Origin: Acidobacteriota bacterium
Lineage (GTDB): Bacteria > Acidobacteriota > UBA4820 > DSQY01
Assembly: GCA_021814085.1 (NCBI GenBank)
Contig: JAKAJA010000025.1
Coordinates: 1 to 11,886 of the forward strand
DNA: 11,886 nucleotides
Reading direction: 5' to 3'
The notes under the pieces are model-generated. The model saw nothing but the letters and a program-made list of their open reading frames with translations. It was not told where the DNA came from and ran no database searches. Positions 1 to 6,865 of the stretch are shown in pieces (position 1 is the first letter of the stretch; each line of letters opens with the position of its first letter). Made by a program: the position numbers and the translations under genes.

Positions 1-177
1 GGCCTGCGGTCTTTCAACCACGGGACTGCCGCGGCCCTCCGGGCCTCGCAGTGACAGCAATGGGGGCGGCCGTCCCTGGCCGCCCGGCGTGGGGCCGGGT
101 GTCGTTTCGGCGGCGGGAGGCCACGGAGGGCCTCCCCTACGCCGTAATCCACAGCCGGCGGAAGCCGGCCGCTACAA
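1..177. repeat. Mosaic hairpin repeat, copy A (left edge cut by window)
   Basis: This is a noncoding stretch directly 3' of the UDP-GlcNAc 2-epimerase gene. Bases 1-69 match 1456-1524 with two mismatches, and bases 70-160 match 1590-1680 without gaps and with eight mismatches. It is a chain of GC-rich hairpins. One has stem GGGCGGCC/GGCCGCCC at 64-71/78-85. A second has CCCGGC/GCCGGG at 83-88/94-99, which competes with the first. A third has GGGAGGCC/GGCCTCCC at 115-122/129-136. The fourth has GCCGGC/GCCGGC at 154-159/164-169, ending in CGCTACA at 170-176 right next to the neighbouring stop codon. Short ORFs across it have no protein-like composition. It resembles REP/BIME-type or miniature mobile repeats; no transposase is visible for it here. 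Confidence 0.85.
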
Positions 178-1278
178 CTACAACCAGCGGACGATCCCTT
201 CCGCGATGCGCTCCCCCGCATGGCCATCCCATAAGGGGATCGGTCTCCCCTTGGGCCAGCGGCCCGCCAGGACATCATCGAAGCCCTGGCGGATTTTCTC
301 GGACGAGTTCCCCACCAGCCGGCTGGTTCCCATGGTGAGAGTCACGGGCCGCTCCGTGTTCTCGCGAAGCGTCAGGCAGGGCACGCGCAGAACAGCCGTC
401 TCCTCCTGCATGCCTCCCGAATCGGTCAGCACCACCTTGGCGGCGGCCATCAGTCCGAGGTTCTCGCGGTAGGGCAAAGGTTCCACAACCTTGAGCCCGT
501 TTCCGCCCGCGAGCCTTCCATCGAGCCCCGCCCGCTGCGCGGCCGTCCGCGTTCTCGGGTGCAGGGGCAGGACCAGCGGCAGCTCGCGGCTCAGTTCCCC
601 CAACAGGTCCAGGAGGCGCCTCAGCGTGGCCGGGGCATCCACGTTCGAGGGGCGATGGAGCGTCACCAGGCCGTAGGCCCCATCCTTCAGGCCGAACCGC
701 TCTGGCATGCGCAGGGCCTTCGCCGCATCCAACTCGGCGTTCAGCGTATCGATCATCACGTTGCCCACGAGCTCGATCTTGCCCTCCGGAATCCCCTCGC
801 GCTGGAGATTCTCCACGCCGCTCGGCTCCGACACCAGCAGGAGGTCCGAGATGGCATCCGTGAGCAACCGGTTGATCTCCTCGGGCATGGTCCGGTCGAA
901 GCTGCGAAGGCCGGCCTCTACGTGCGCCACGGGAATCCCCAGCTTCACCGCCGCCAGGGCACAGGCCACCGTCGAGTTCACGTCGCCGAAGACGACGGTA
1001 GCCGCCGGTCGGCTCGCCAACAGGTGCTCCTCGTAGCGCTCCAGGATCCGGGCCGTTTGGGCGCCGTGGGAGCCCGACCCAACTTCGAGATGGACCTCGG
1101 GGGCAGGAATGCGTAGCTGTTCGAAGAACACGTCATTCATCCCGGGGTCGTAGTGCTGGCCCGTATGGACGACCCTCGGAGCCAGATCCGCATAACCTCG
1201 GAGCGCCCGCTCCACCGGCGCCAACTTCATGAAGTTCGGTCTAGCGCCGGCGATAAGATCAACAATGGGGAGAGACAT
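178..1278 (-). CDS. wecB: UDP-N-acetylglucosamine 2-epimerase (non-hydrolysing)
   Basis: This cytoplasmic enzyme interconverts UDP-GlcNAc and UDP-ManNAc, supplying ManNAc-type sugars for surface polysaccharide. From the ATG at 1278 it is 366 residues, a normal length for the family. Family motifs are in order: GARPNFMKLAP (11-21), HTGQHYD (38-44), GDVNST (98-103), HVEAGLRS (119-126), PEEINR (132-137), TLHRPSNVD (206-214), TDSGGMQEE (285-293) and LRENTERPVT (304-313). The Asp, Glu and His residues expected for catalysis (about D99, E121, E133/134, H208) are present. The frame is open 24 codons further up to 1350, but that extension runs into the hairpin repeat and lacks family similarity. The start at 1278 has an AAAGGTG ribosome-binding site and begins the first beta strand (MSLPIVDLIAGARP). 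It is separated from the upstream oxidoreductase by about 500 bp of repeats, so it may be transcribed independently. The symbol follows the non-hydrolysing family (wecB/mnaA type). Confidence 0.95.
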   Translation of the reverse strand: MSLPIVDLIAGARPNFMKLAPVERALRGYADLAPRVVHTGQHYDPGMNDVFFEQLRIPAPEVHLEVGSGSHGAQTARILERYEEHLLASRPAATVVFGDVNSTVACALAAVKLGIPVAHVEAGLRSFDRTMPEEINRLLTDAISDLLLVSEPSGVENLQREGIPEGKIELVGNVMIDTLNAELDAAKALRMPERFGLKDGAYGLVTLHRPSNVDAPATLRRLLDLLGELSRELPLVLPLHPRTRTAAQRAGLDGRLAGGNGLKVVEPLPYRENLGLMAAAKVVLTDSGGMQEETAVLRVPCLTLRENTERPVTLTMGTSRLVGNSSEKIRQGFDDVLAGRWPKGRPIPLWDGHAGERIAEGIVRWL

Positions 1279-1281
1279 GGT

Positions 1282-1290
1282 CACCTTTCC
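1282..1290 (-). promoter_or_regulatory. Ribosome-binding site of the 2-epimerase
   Basis: On the minus strand GGAAAGGTG lies just before the ATG at 1278-1276, with AGG five bases from the start. It decides the internal start over the longer open frame reaching 1350. Confidence 0.7.
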
Positions 1291-1386
1291 ATCAAAACGG
1301 ACGCAGGGGTCATTCCGCCGGCAGGAGCCGGCCGCTATAGCGGCACCCACTCACCCGTAGCGGCCGCATTAACGCCTCGCCTAGCC

Positions 1387-1511
1387 CGTCATTGCGAGGA
1401 CTCCCCGCAAAGGGCACCCAGCGAAGCAATCCCGGCCCTGCATGACCGGCCCCTAGGCCTGCGGTCTTTCAACCACGTGACTGCCGCGGCCCTTCGGGCC
1501 TCGCAGTGACA
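1387..1511. repeat. REP-like unit with inverted outer arms
   Basis: CGTCATTGCGAGG (1387-1399) faces CCTCGCAGTGACA (1499-1511), an inverted pair with two mismatches over 13 bases. Inside the right half is a second imperfect hairpin, GTGACTGC...GGCCC-TTC-GGGCC...GCAGTGAC (1477-1510). The right half (1456-1524) recurs at 1-69. The left half contains GAAGCAATC, which typically accompanies CATTGCGAGG in this kind of interspersed repeat (from memory). Its layout suggests a miniature mobile or REP/BIME-type element. Confidence 0.65.
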
Positions 1512-1734
1512 GCAATGGGGGCGGTTGCCTTCTTCTTTTCGTCCGGCCGACGGAAACCACCCGCCGTTGTTTTCTGCCCGTAGGGGCGGCCGTCCCTGGC
1601 CGCCCGGCGTGGAGCCGGGTGTCGCACCGGCGGCGGGAGCCCACGGCGGGCCTCCCGTACGCCGTAATCCATAGCCGGCGCACTTTCGTAGCGGCCGCAT
1701 CCTTGCGGCCGATCCCCCGTTCACCACCCCGTGG

Positions 1735-1754
1735 CGCGGGCGCCCTCGCCCGCG
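1735..1754 (-). terminator. GC-rich hairpin 3' of the oxidoreductase gene, possible terminator
   Basis: A perfect 8-bp stem CGCGGGCG/CGCCCGCG with a 4-base loop lies 23 bases past the stop of the two-domain oxidoreductase. There is no T-run after it on the minus strand, so it is not a classical intrinsic terminator. It could slow polymerase or protect the 3' end. It may equally be just another module of the repeat mosaic. Confidence 0.25.
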
Positions 1755-1776
1755 TTCGGCCGGCAGGAGTCGACCG

Positions 1777-3921
1777 CTACATTTGAAACGCTCTTCCCTC
1801 TCTCAGGCTCCGCACGGCCAGCATGGCCGCCCGGGTCACGGCCCGCATCTCTTCCCACGCGATGGGCCATGCCCCGCAATCCAGAATCGTGCGAGCGAAT
1901 GCGACCAACTCCGCCTGATGCCCCTTGTCTTGGGACCCGGACCAAAGTGTGCGCGTCTTCCCGCCGATCGTGCCGCTGGCCTTCCGAAAGTCCTCGATGA
2001 CGGCCACGCGGCCGCCGCCGATAATCTCCACGCGCTCCTTCGGAAACGCCTTGTCGCCGCCCGCAAGGTAGGCGATGCTCGAGATGGCCCCGTTCGCGTG
2101 CCGCAGGGTGATGAAGCACTGGTCGTCCGTGACAGCCGGCGCCTGCGTGCCACCGACCGATTCGCCGTACACCCGCACCGGCACACTGCCCGTCAGGAAC
2201 ACGGCCAGATCAATGGCGTGGCAGGCCTCCCCGATGATTCTTCCGCCCTCGGCCGGGTCTTGCGTCCAGTGGTCCGGCGGGATTGCCCCGGCGTTCATGC
2301 GCAGGGACACGGTCAGCGGCGACTGCGTGGTCTCCACAAAGGTCTTGACAGCCGTCGCCGCCGGCGAGAACCGCCGGTTGAAGCCGACCATGAGGAGCCG
2401 GTCGGGGGCCAGCGCCAGCGCCTCCTCCACCGCCGCCAGTTCGTCCACGGTCACCGCGAGGGGCTTCTCCACGAAGACGTGTTTGCCAGCCTTCAATGCC
2501 GCTTGGACCTGCCTGGCGTGGTCGCTGTGGCGTGTCGCCACGAACACGGCAGCCACCCCGGCGTGCCCCAGCACGGAGGCCTCATCCGAGACCGCCTCGT
2601 GAAAGCCGAGACGCTTGGCCGTGTGCTCGGCCGAGAGCCCTCGCTGGGAGGCGATCGCGATAGGCTCGTAGAGATTGGTCTTCAGGGCTGCAGGCAGCAG
2701 GACCGACCGCGCGAAACTTCCAGCCCCGAGCACACCCAAGCCCACGCGTCCTCGGGTCCCATCCGTCTTGGCGACGGCCTTTCGCGGCTCGGCAAGCGGT
2801 GCCGCCGCTTCCGGCTTGACCTCGGGGTACTCCAACAGGATTCCGAGATAGGGTTCCTTCCCTCTCTCAATGAGCCCGTACGCCTCTTCGGCCTTCTCGA
2901 TGGGATAACGATGGGAGATGAGCGGCGAGACATCCAGCGCGCCGCTTGCCATGAGGGCTAGGACCGCCTGCATGTTCCGCTGTTCCGTCCACCGCACGTA
3001 GGCGGCGGGGTAGTCCTGCCCGCGCTCCTCGTAGAGCGCGTCGTAGCGCCCCGCCCCATACGAGCAGGACACCACGAACTCGCACTCTTTGAAGTAGAAG
3101 GGGCGGCGGTCCAGCTCCAGCCCCACAACGCCCACGAGGACGATCCGGCCCTTCTTCCGCACGGCCCCGGCCGCCAGCTCGATGGGAGCATTGGATTTGG
3201 TGGAGGCTGCTATCAGAACCGCGTCGGCTCCTAGGCCACCCGTCATTTCCTCGACTTCCGCTGCGGTGATGCCGGGTCGCGCTAATGAGGCCCCCATCCG
3301 AATGGCCAGGTCACACTTGCCCGGCTCGAGATCGGTGCCGATCACGCGGACGCCCGACGCTTTAAGCAGGGCCACGGCAAGCTGGCCCACGAGCCCAAGT
3401 CCGACCACCAGCGCCGTCGAACCGATCTCCAGCTTGGCCAGTCGGGCACCTTGAAGGGCGATGGCCCCCAGCACGGTGAAACTTGCCTGGTCCAGCGGTA
3501 CCCCATCCGGCACTCTGGCGCAAAGGTGCTTCGGGACACAGACAACCTCAGCGTGTGGCCCGTTCGAGGCCACCCGGTCCCCCGGCTTGAACTCTTGCAC
3601 ACCTTCACCGCAAGCCAACACGAATCCCGCCGACGAGTAGCCCATGGCCATAGGTTCATCGAGCCGCGCTTGGACCTGCGCGATGCTGTTCAACAGGCCC
3701 TCGTTGCGCATCTTCTCTAGCACCCGCCGCACCTGGTCCGGCCGCTCCCGCGCCTTGCCCAGAAGCGACTTCTGGGCCAGTTCCATCGCCATCTTCTCAG
3801 TTCCGGCTGAGATCACCGAGCGAGTGTTAGCAATAGCGACTGCCCCTGGACGCACCATAGGCTTCGGCACGTCCCTTAGCCCAAGCTTACCGTTCTTGAT
3901 GTCCTGTACGACTTGGCGCAT
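1777..3921 (-). CDS. Two-domain oxidoreductase: MDR dehydrogenase fused to Gfo/Idh/MocA
   Basis: This is a 714-residue fusion. Residues 1 to about 365 are a medium-chain alcohol-dehydrogenase-like domain with an NAD(P)-binding GLGLVG at 174-179 and PGDRV at 113-117. Residues 392 to about 714 are a Gfo/Idh/MocA-type dehydrogenase with a second Rossmann motif (GVLGAGSFA, 396-404), the conserved EKP (485-487, catalytic-type lysine 486) and GGRIIGEACHAIDL (559-572). A linker rich in Pro, Ala and Glu (about 366-390) joins them. This fusion is a known family often found in exopolysaccharide loci; the substrate is presumably a nucleotide sugar or sugar-like intermediate. The position equivalent to the MDR zinc-site GHE reads GYS (94-96), so the first domain probably lacks catalytic zinc. 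The ATG at 3921 has GGAG five bases upstream. It lies 78 bp after the CapK-like gene on the same strand. Its stop codon TAG lies inside the edge of the hairpin repeat. Confidence 0.9.
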   Translation of the reverse strand: MRQVVQDIKNGKLGLRDVPKPMVRPGAVAIANTRSVISAGTEKMAMELAQKSLLGKARERPDQVRRVLEKMRNEGLLNSIAQVQARLDEPMAMGYSSAGFVLACGEGVQEFKPGDRVASNGPHAEVVCVPKHLCARVPDGVPLDQASFTVLGAIALQGARLAKLEIGSTALVVGLGLVGQLAVALLKASGVRVIGTDLEPGKCDLAIRMGASLARPGITAAEVEEMTGGLGADAVLIAASTKSNAPIELAAGAVRKKGRIVLVGVVGLELDRRPFYFKECEFVVSCSYGAGRYDALYEERGQDYPAAYVRWTEQRNMQAVLALMASGALDVSPLISHRYPIEKAEEAYGLIERGKEPYLGILLEYPEVKPEAAAPLAEPRKAVAKTDGTRGRVGLGVLGAGSFARSVLLPAALKTNLYEPIAIASQRGLSAEHTAKRLGFHEAVSDEASVLGHAGVAAVFVATRHSDHARQVQAALKAGKHVFVEKPLAVTVDELAAVEEALALAPDRLLMVGFNRRFSPAATAVKTFVETTQSPLTVSLRMNAGAIPPDHWTQDPAEGGRIIGEACHAIDLAVFLTGSVPVRVYGESVGGTQAPAVTDDQCFITLRHANGAISSIAYLAGGDKAFPKERVEIIGGGRVAVIEDFRKASGTIGGKTRTLWSGSQDKGHQAELVAFARTILDCGAWPIAWEEMRAVTRAAMLAVRSLREGRAFQM

Positions 3922-3999
3922 CCGGACTCCGCAAGACGGCCCAAGACAAACAGCCCGCCTTCTTGCCCTTCCCGTCCCGTAATCACCGGGAGTCAGGTA

Positions 4000-5391
4000 T
4001 CACATTACCAGACTGTCGGCCCCTTCGATTTCTTGCACAAGGAACAGGCTCTTGCCCCGTGGGCTCAAGGGCAGGTCTTCGACGTGTGTCACCGTCCAGT
4101 CAATCTGGTCGCCTGTCTTGTCGTGGAGCGCCTTCTTGATCGCCAGATCTCTCGCCTCATTGAAATTATCGCCCACTACCAGATAGAGGGTGGCGCAGCC
4201 TGGGGCCTGCTGGTGAAACTGGAACCTCATGACCCCTTTGAACACCTCACCGTGCATATTCAGGGCTGTAAGGGAGATGCGCCCTCCGCCGCGGCCCACC
4301 AGCATCTCTTGACGCCACCGCCCCTCAATGGGGCCGAGCACTGTGAACGCCCGGCCACATGAGTCGCAGGTGTGCGCCTCGATGCTTGCATAGTCGCCCA
4401 ACCTGTACCGAATGAGGGGCATGGCCGTATTCATGAAGCCTGTCCCCACGAGTTCACCTTCGACACCTACGGCCTGAGAGACATTACTGGCCCGGTCGAT
4501 GATCTCGGTGATGCCGTACTGCGGGAATGCGTGATAGAGCGTCGAACGCTCACATTCACCCGCCAGGACCACTTTTTCGCTCATTCCATACCAGGAGTAT
4601 GGCCGCGCCTTGAAGACCTGGGCCAGGTACTCCCGTTGTCCGGGCCGAATGTTCTCGCTGCCACACAGTAGACCTTTGACCTTTGGGACAGGCACGTCGG
4701 GATGCATCTCGTAATGGCGGGCCAGGATGGTAAGCGCCGAAGGGTACCCGTACAAGAAATCCGGACGGTACTGCTGAAGTTTCTGCACGTATCGTCCCAA
4801 GTTCTCCGGGCTCATGGCGAAGGGCGAGAACTGCAGTTCGTCGTAGACTGGATTGGCCTGCCAGAGCCCTCCCCGCGGGAAGGACACACCGCGAAAGGTG
4901 GCTCTACTCATCCCGGGTCTGAACCCTGCTCTCATCCACTGGCAGACCATAAAGGCCCACTCAATCTGGAATCCCGCTTTGTTCAGGATGATCTTCAGGG
5001 GCTCCCCCGTGGTGCCCCCTGTACTCGTTCTGTAGGTCCTGTCCGCCGGCACAGCCGGGTTCAAAAATCTTTCCGGATCAGCCTGAACGGTCTGCTTATC
5101 GATCGGCTCCATTTCGCTCAGGATCCTAAGGGCTGGCCGGCCGAGGAGCCTGTGATAACGACCATAAAAGGGCACCCTACGGATAGCGCCGTCGAGCAGC
5201 GCGTCCAGCCGCTCGGTCTGGTAGGCCCTGTGCTGCTCGGCCCCCCATACATCCGATTGTAGGAGGAACCGCAACGTCGTTCGATACGTGCGTCCAATCC
5301 TCCAACCAAAGGGGACGCCCCCCACGGCTCCTCGGAGGAAGGCGGGGGAATGGTCGTAGATGGTCCGTGCCAAGCCAGCAGCCGAAGGCAA
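4000..5391 (-). CDS. CapK / phenylacetate-CoA-ligase-like adenylate-forming enzyme
   Basis: This 463-residue protein belongs to the phenylacetate-CoA ligase / coenzyme F390 synthetase / CapK group, which activates carboxylic acids as acyl-adenylates. Visible signatures are the phosphate-binding loop STGGTTGEPLK (123-133), WYGMSEK (267-273), the YRLGDYA motif (329-335) and a C-terminal RGKSLF with lysine 447 where the family's catalytic lysine falls. CDSC at 342-345 may bind metal or be structural. In capsule loci CapK-like proteins are thought to act in polymer modification or acyl transfer, but the substrate is not known. The start is a TTG at 5391: GGAGGGG sits four bases before it and no ATG suits the N terminus. 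It follows the DUF362 gene with one intervening base (TGA-G-TTG), so translation is very likely coupled. The gene symbol is left blank because CapK homologues vary in role. Confidence 0.88.
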   Translation of the reverse strand: MPSAAGLARTIYDHSPAFLRGAVGGVPFGWRIGRTYRTTLRFLLQSDVWGAEQHRAYQTERLDALLDGAIRRVPFYGRYHRLLGRPALRILSEMEPIDKQTVQADPERFLNPAVPADRTYRTSTGGTTGEPLKIILNKAGFQIEWAFMVCQWMRAGFRPGMSRATFRGVSFPRGGLWQANPVYDELQFSPFAMSPENLGRYVQKLQQYRPDFLYGYPSALTILARHYEMHPDVPVPKVKGLLCGSENIRPGQREYLAQVFKARPYSWYGMSEKVVLAGECERSTLYHAFPQYGITEIIDRASNVSQAVGVEGELVGTGFMNTAMPLIRYRLGDYASIEAHTCDSCGRAFTVLGPIEGRWRQEMLVGRGGGRISLTALNMHGEVFKGVMRFQFHQQAPGCATLYLVVGDNFNEARDLAIKKALHDKTGDQIDWTVTHVEDLPLSPRGKSLFLVQEIEGADSLVM

Positions 5392-5392
5392 C

Positions 5393-6865
5393 TCACCCCT
5401 CCAGCCTTTCGACCGCCCCCACCCAACCGAAATGCGGCCGAATATGGAAGCACTCTTTTAACGGGACGCCCTCTATGGGGCCACACCATGCCGGGTGGTT
5501 GCTGATTAGCTGGACGTCACGCCAACTCCCTCTTGAAAGGGGGAGAGCCGAGGGAGCAAACGCCTCTCGTATGATGGGCAACCGCTCCGGGTCGAACCCC
5601 ATCAGCCAGGCGCAGGCCACATCCACCGCGGCGGGATCGCTCCCGAAGAGCACGACTCCGCAGGATACGGGGTCGGGGTTGAGCGGCCCATTTCCCTCCC
5701 CGCCCAGGACCCCGTCCACGAATGAAAGGTATGGCTTTGGAGTTCGGCTGGCCGAGAGGCTTCCGTCGGCTTGCCCGTACAGAAGGCACGTGTTCAAGTC
5801 GAGCGCCATCCGCCAGGTGGTGTCGTTCCCGTGCCAATTGCCGCTCCGGACCACCTCCTCCGTATCTCCGAAGTACCCCTTGCCCAAGCCCCGCGCACCG
5901 CGCAGGATGCGCGGGCCCAGCCCTGGGACCGCAGCCGCCACCCTTCGCAGGATCTGCCCCCCGCGTCTTTCCACCGTTCTTTTCAGTGAGGGGCCGGGGA
6001 ATTGGTCCCCACCATTTGTAGGGTCCCCGGCTGTATGGTGCGGCAGCCAGTTCTTGTCCCCGTTGATCCCCACGAGGTTCTTCAAGTTCAGCGTAACCCC
6101 CGTTTTCTTATGCGTTTTAAGCTTGGGGAGATTGATGACTACATCGGCCTTAATGGCCGTGCCGGATAAGAGATACTCGTGCCGCCCCTCGGAATGGTGG
6201 GTGTTCAATTCTGCTTCGTCATAAAAGGCCCCGTAATACCGCCCCTCACCACGATGGCCCGAAAAGTGGCTCATCGATGCGAGGTCAAACGCGACATACC
6301 CTTGTGGGTCGCCAGGCAGGGCATGCTTCGCGACAATGACCCCGCCTTCTTCATCCCAACGCTCCCGGCGAAAGTCGACCAGGGAGAAATCCAGCCCTCG
6401 CTCCCGGAAGTGCTCAGCTACCCGGTCCATGCCCGTGTTGGTAACGATTTCTCCGAAGGAAGAGTCCGTCTGGGGTCCATCGCCGACGATGATCTTCCCC
6501 TGACCCTTAAGAGCAATGGCTACATACTCGGCCACCGCTCTTATCAAGCTTGGATGAGTGATGGTATAGCGCCACCCTTCTGGGTCGCGCGGGTGCCTGA
6601 GCTTGACCCAGTTCGGCTTCAGCAGAACGGTCATGCCGGGCTTGATCCAGCGTCCCAACGGGTTCCAATCCGCCCTCCCAAACCGTTCCATGTCGAGCCC
6701 GACAAGGTGCAGGCATTCTTGGACACCACGGAACACGGGATTCTCACCAGATTCGGAGCACGTCCCTTTCCTGAACTCTGGGAAGGCTTCGCCGGGATCG
6801 AAAGGGGCGGCGCACGGATACCCGGCTGAGACTCGCGCGACTGCAATGCAATTCGGGCTCATCAC
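5393..6865 (-). CDS. DUF362 domain protein
   Basis: This 490-residue protein of the DUF362 family has no established biochemical role. Recognisable family motifs are LLKPNWV (81-87), VGDGPQTDSSFGEI (127-140), DVVINLPKLKTHKKTGVT (241-258) with the adjoining NLKNLVGI (260-267), DGVLGGEGNGP (384-394) and GSDPAAVDVACAWLMGFD (408-425). No ferredoxin-type cysteine cluster (CxxCxxC), as found in some DUF362 proteins, is visible, nor any signal peptide or membrane segment, so it is probably cytoplasmic. The start is the GTG at 6865, whose G is the last base of the glycosyltransferase TAG stop; the ATG directly after it (6862) is equally possible. It sits between a glycosyltransferase and the CapK-like gene in one tight operon. 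I infer a role in modifying or ligating a component of the polysaccharide, but nothing in the sequence identifies the reaction. Confidence 0.88.
   Translation of the reverse strand: MMSPNCIAVARVSAGYPCAAPFDPGEAFPEFRKGTCSESGENPVFRGVQECLHLVGLDMERFGRADWNPLGRWIKPGMTVLLKPNWVKLRHPRDPEGWRYTITHPSLIRAVAEYVAIALKGQGKIIVGDGPQTDSSFGEIVTNTGMDRVAEHFRERGLDFSLVDFRRERWDEEGGVIVAKHALPGDPQGYVAFDLASMSHFSGHRGEGRYYGAFYDEAELNTHHSEGRHEYLLSGTAIKADVVINLPKLKTHKKTGVTLNLKNLVGINGDKNWLPHHTAGDPTNGGDQFPGPSLKRTVERRGGQILRRVAAAVPGLGPRILRGARGLGKGYFGDTEEVVRSGNWHGNDTTWRMALDLNTCLLYGQADGSLSASRTPKPYLSFVDGVLGGEGNGPLNPDPVSCGVVLFGSDPAAVDVACAWLMGFDPERLPIIREAFAPSALPLSRGSWRDVQLISNHPAWCGPIEGVPLKECFHIRPHFGWVGAVERLEG
5396..5402 (-). promoter_or_regulatory. 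Strong ribosome-binding site supporting a TTG start
   Basis: GGAGGGG on the minus strand lies within the last codons of the DUF362 gene, four bases before the TTG at 5391-5389. This strong match supports the non-ATG start of the CapK-like gene and coupling to the upstream gene. Confidence 0.7.

Larger units (their letters stand above)
1313..1781. repeat. Mosaic hairpin repeat, copy B, filling the intergenic gap
   Basis: The roughly 500-bp gap between the 2-epimerase and the two-domain oxidoreductase (1279-1776) is almost wholly repeat modules. In order it holds: hairpin GCCGGC-AGGA-GCCGGC (1317-1332); the perfect 14-bp palindrome GCCGCTATAGCGGC (1331-1344); GTAGCGGCCGCAT (1357-1369, again at 1688-1700); and a REP-like unit with outer inverted arms CGTCATTGCGAGG (1387-1399) and CCTCGCAGTGACA (1499-1511). 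Next come a 65-bp stretch absent from copy A (1525-1589) and the 91-bp module shared with copy A (1590-1680). It ends with hairpins GGCCGCA/TGCGGCC (1692-1698/1703-1709), CGCGGGCG/CGCCCGCG (1735-1742/1747-1754) and GCCGGC-AGGA-GTCGAC (1759-1774). The last one runs into the oxidoreductase stop codon. I see no protein-like ORF, tRNA or CRISPR structure in it. Confidence 0.85.

Noticed and set aside
178..1350. Longer 390-residue start for the 2-epimerase
   Set aside because: The extra 24 residues include repeat-derived sequence and precede the normal family N terminus; the ATG at 1278 has a good ribosome-binding site.
1389..1727. Minus-strand open frames within the intergenic repeat
   Set aside because: They consist entirely of palindromic repeat modules; the translation is low in hydrophobic residues and matches no family I know.
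1..1781. CRISPR array suggested by the recurring hairpins
   Set aside because: There are no regularly spaced identical repeats with unique spacers of constant length; the modules vary in size and order.
1783..2961. Plus-strand open frame of 392 codons
   Set aside because: It is antisense to the two-domain oxidoreductase. The His/Arg/Gly-rich composition without motifs marks it as a shadow.
3922..3999. Possible terminator between the CapK-like gene and the oxidoreductase
   Set aside because: Only a 4-bp stem (CCCG/CGGG) without a T-run is visible, too weak to call.
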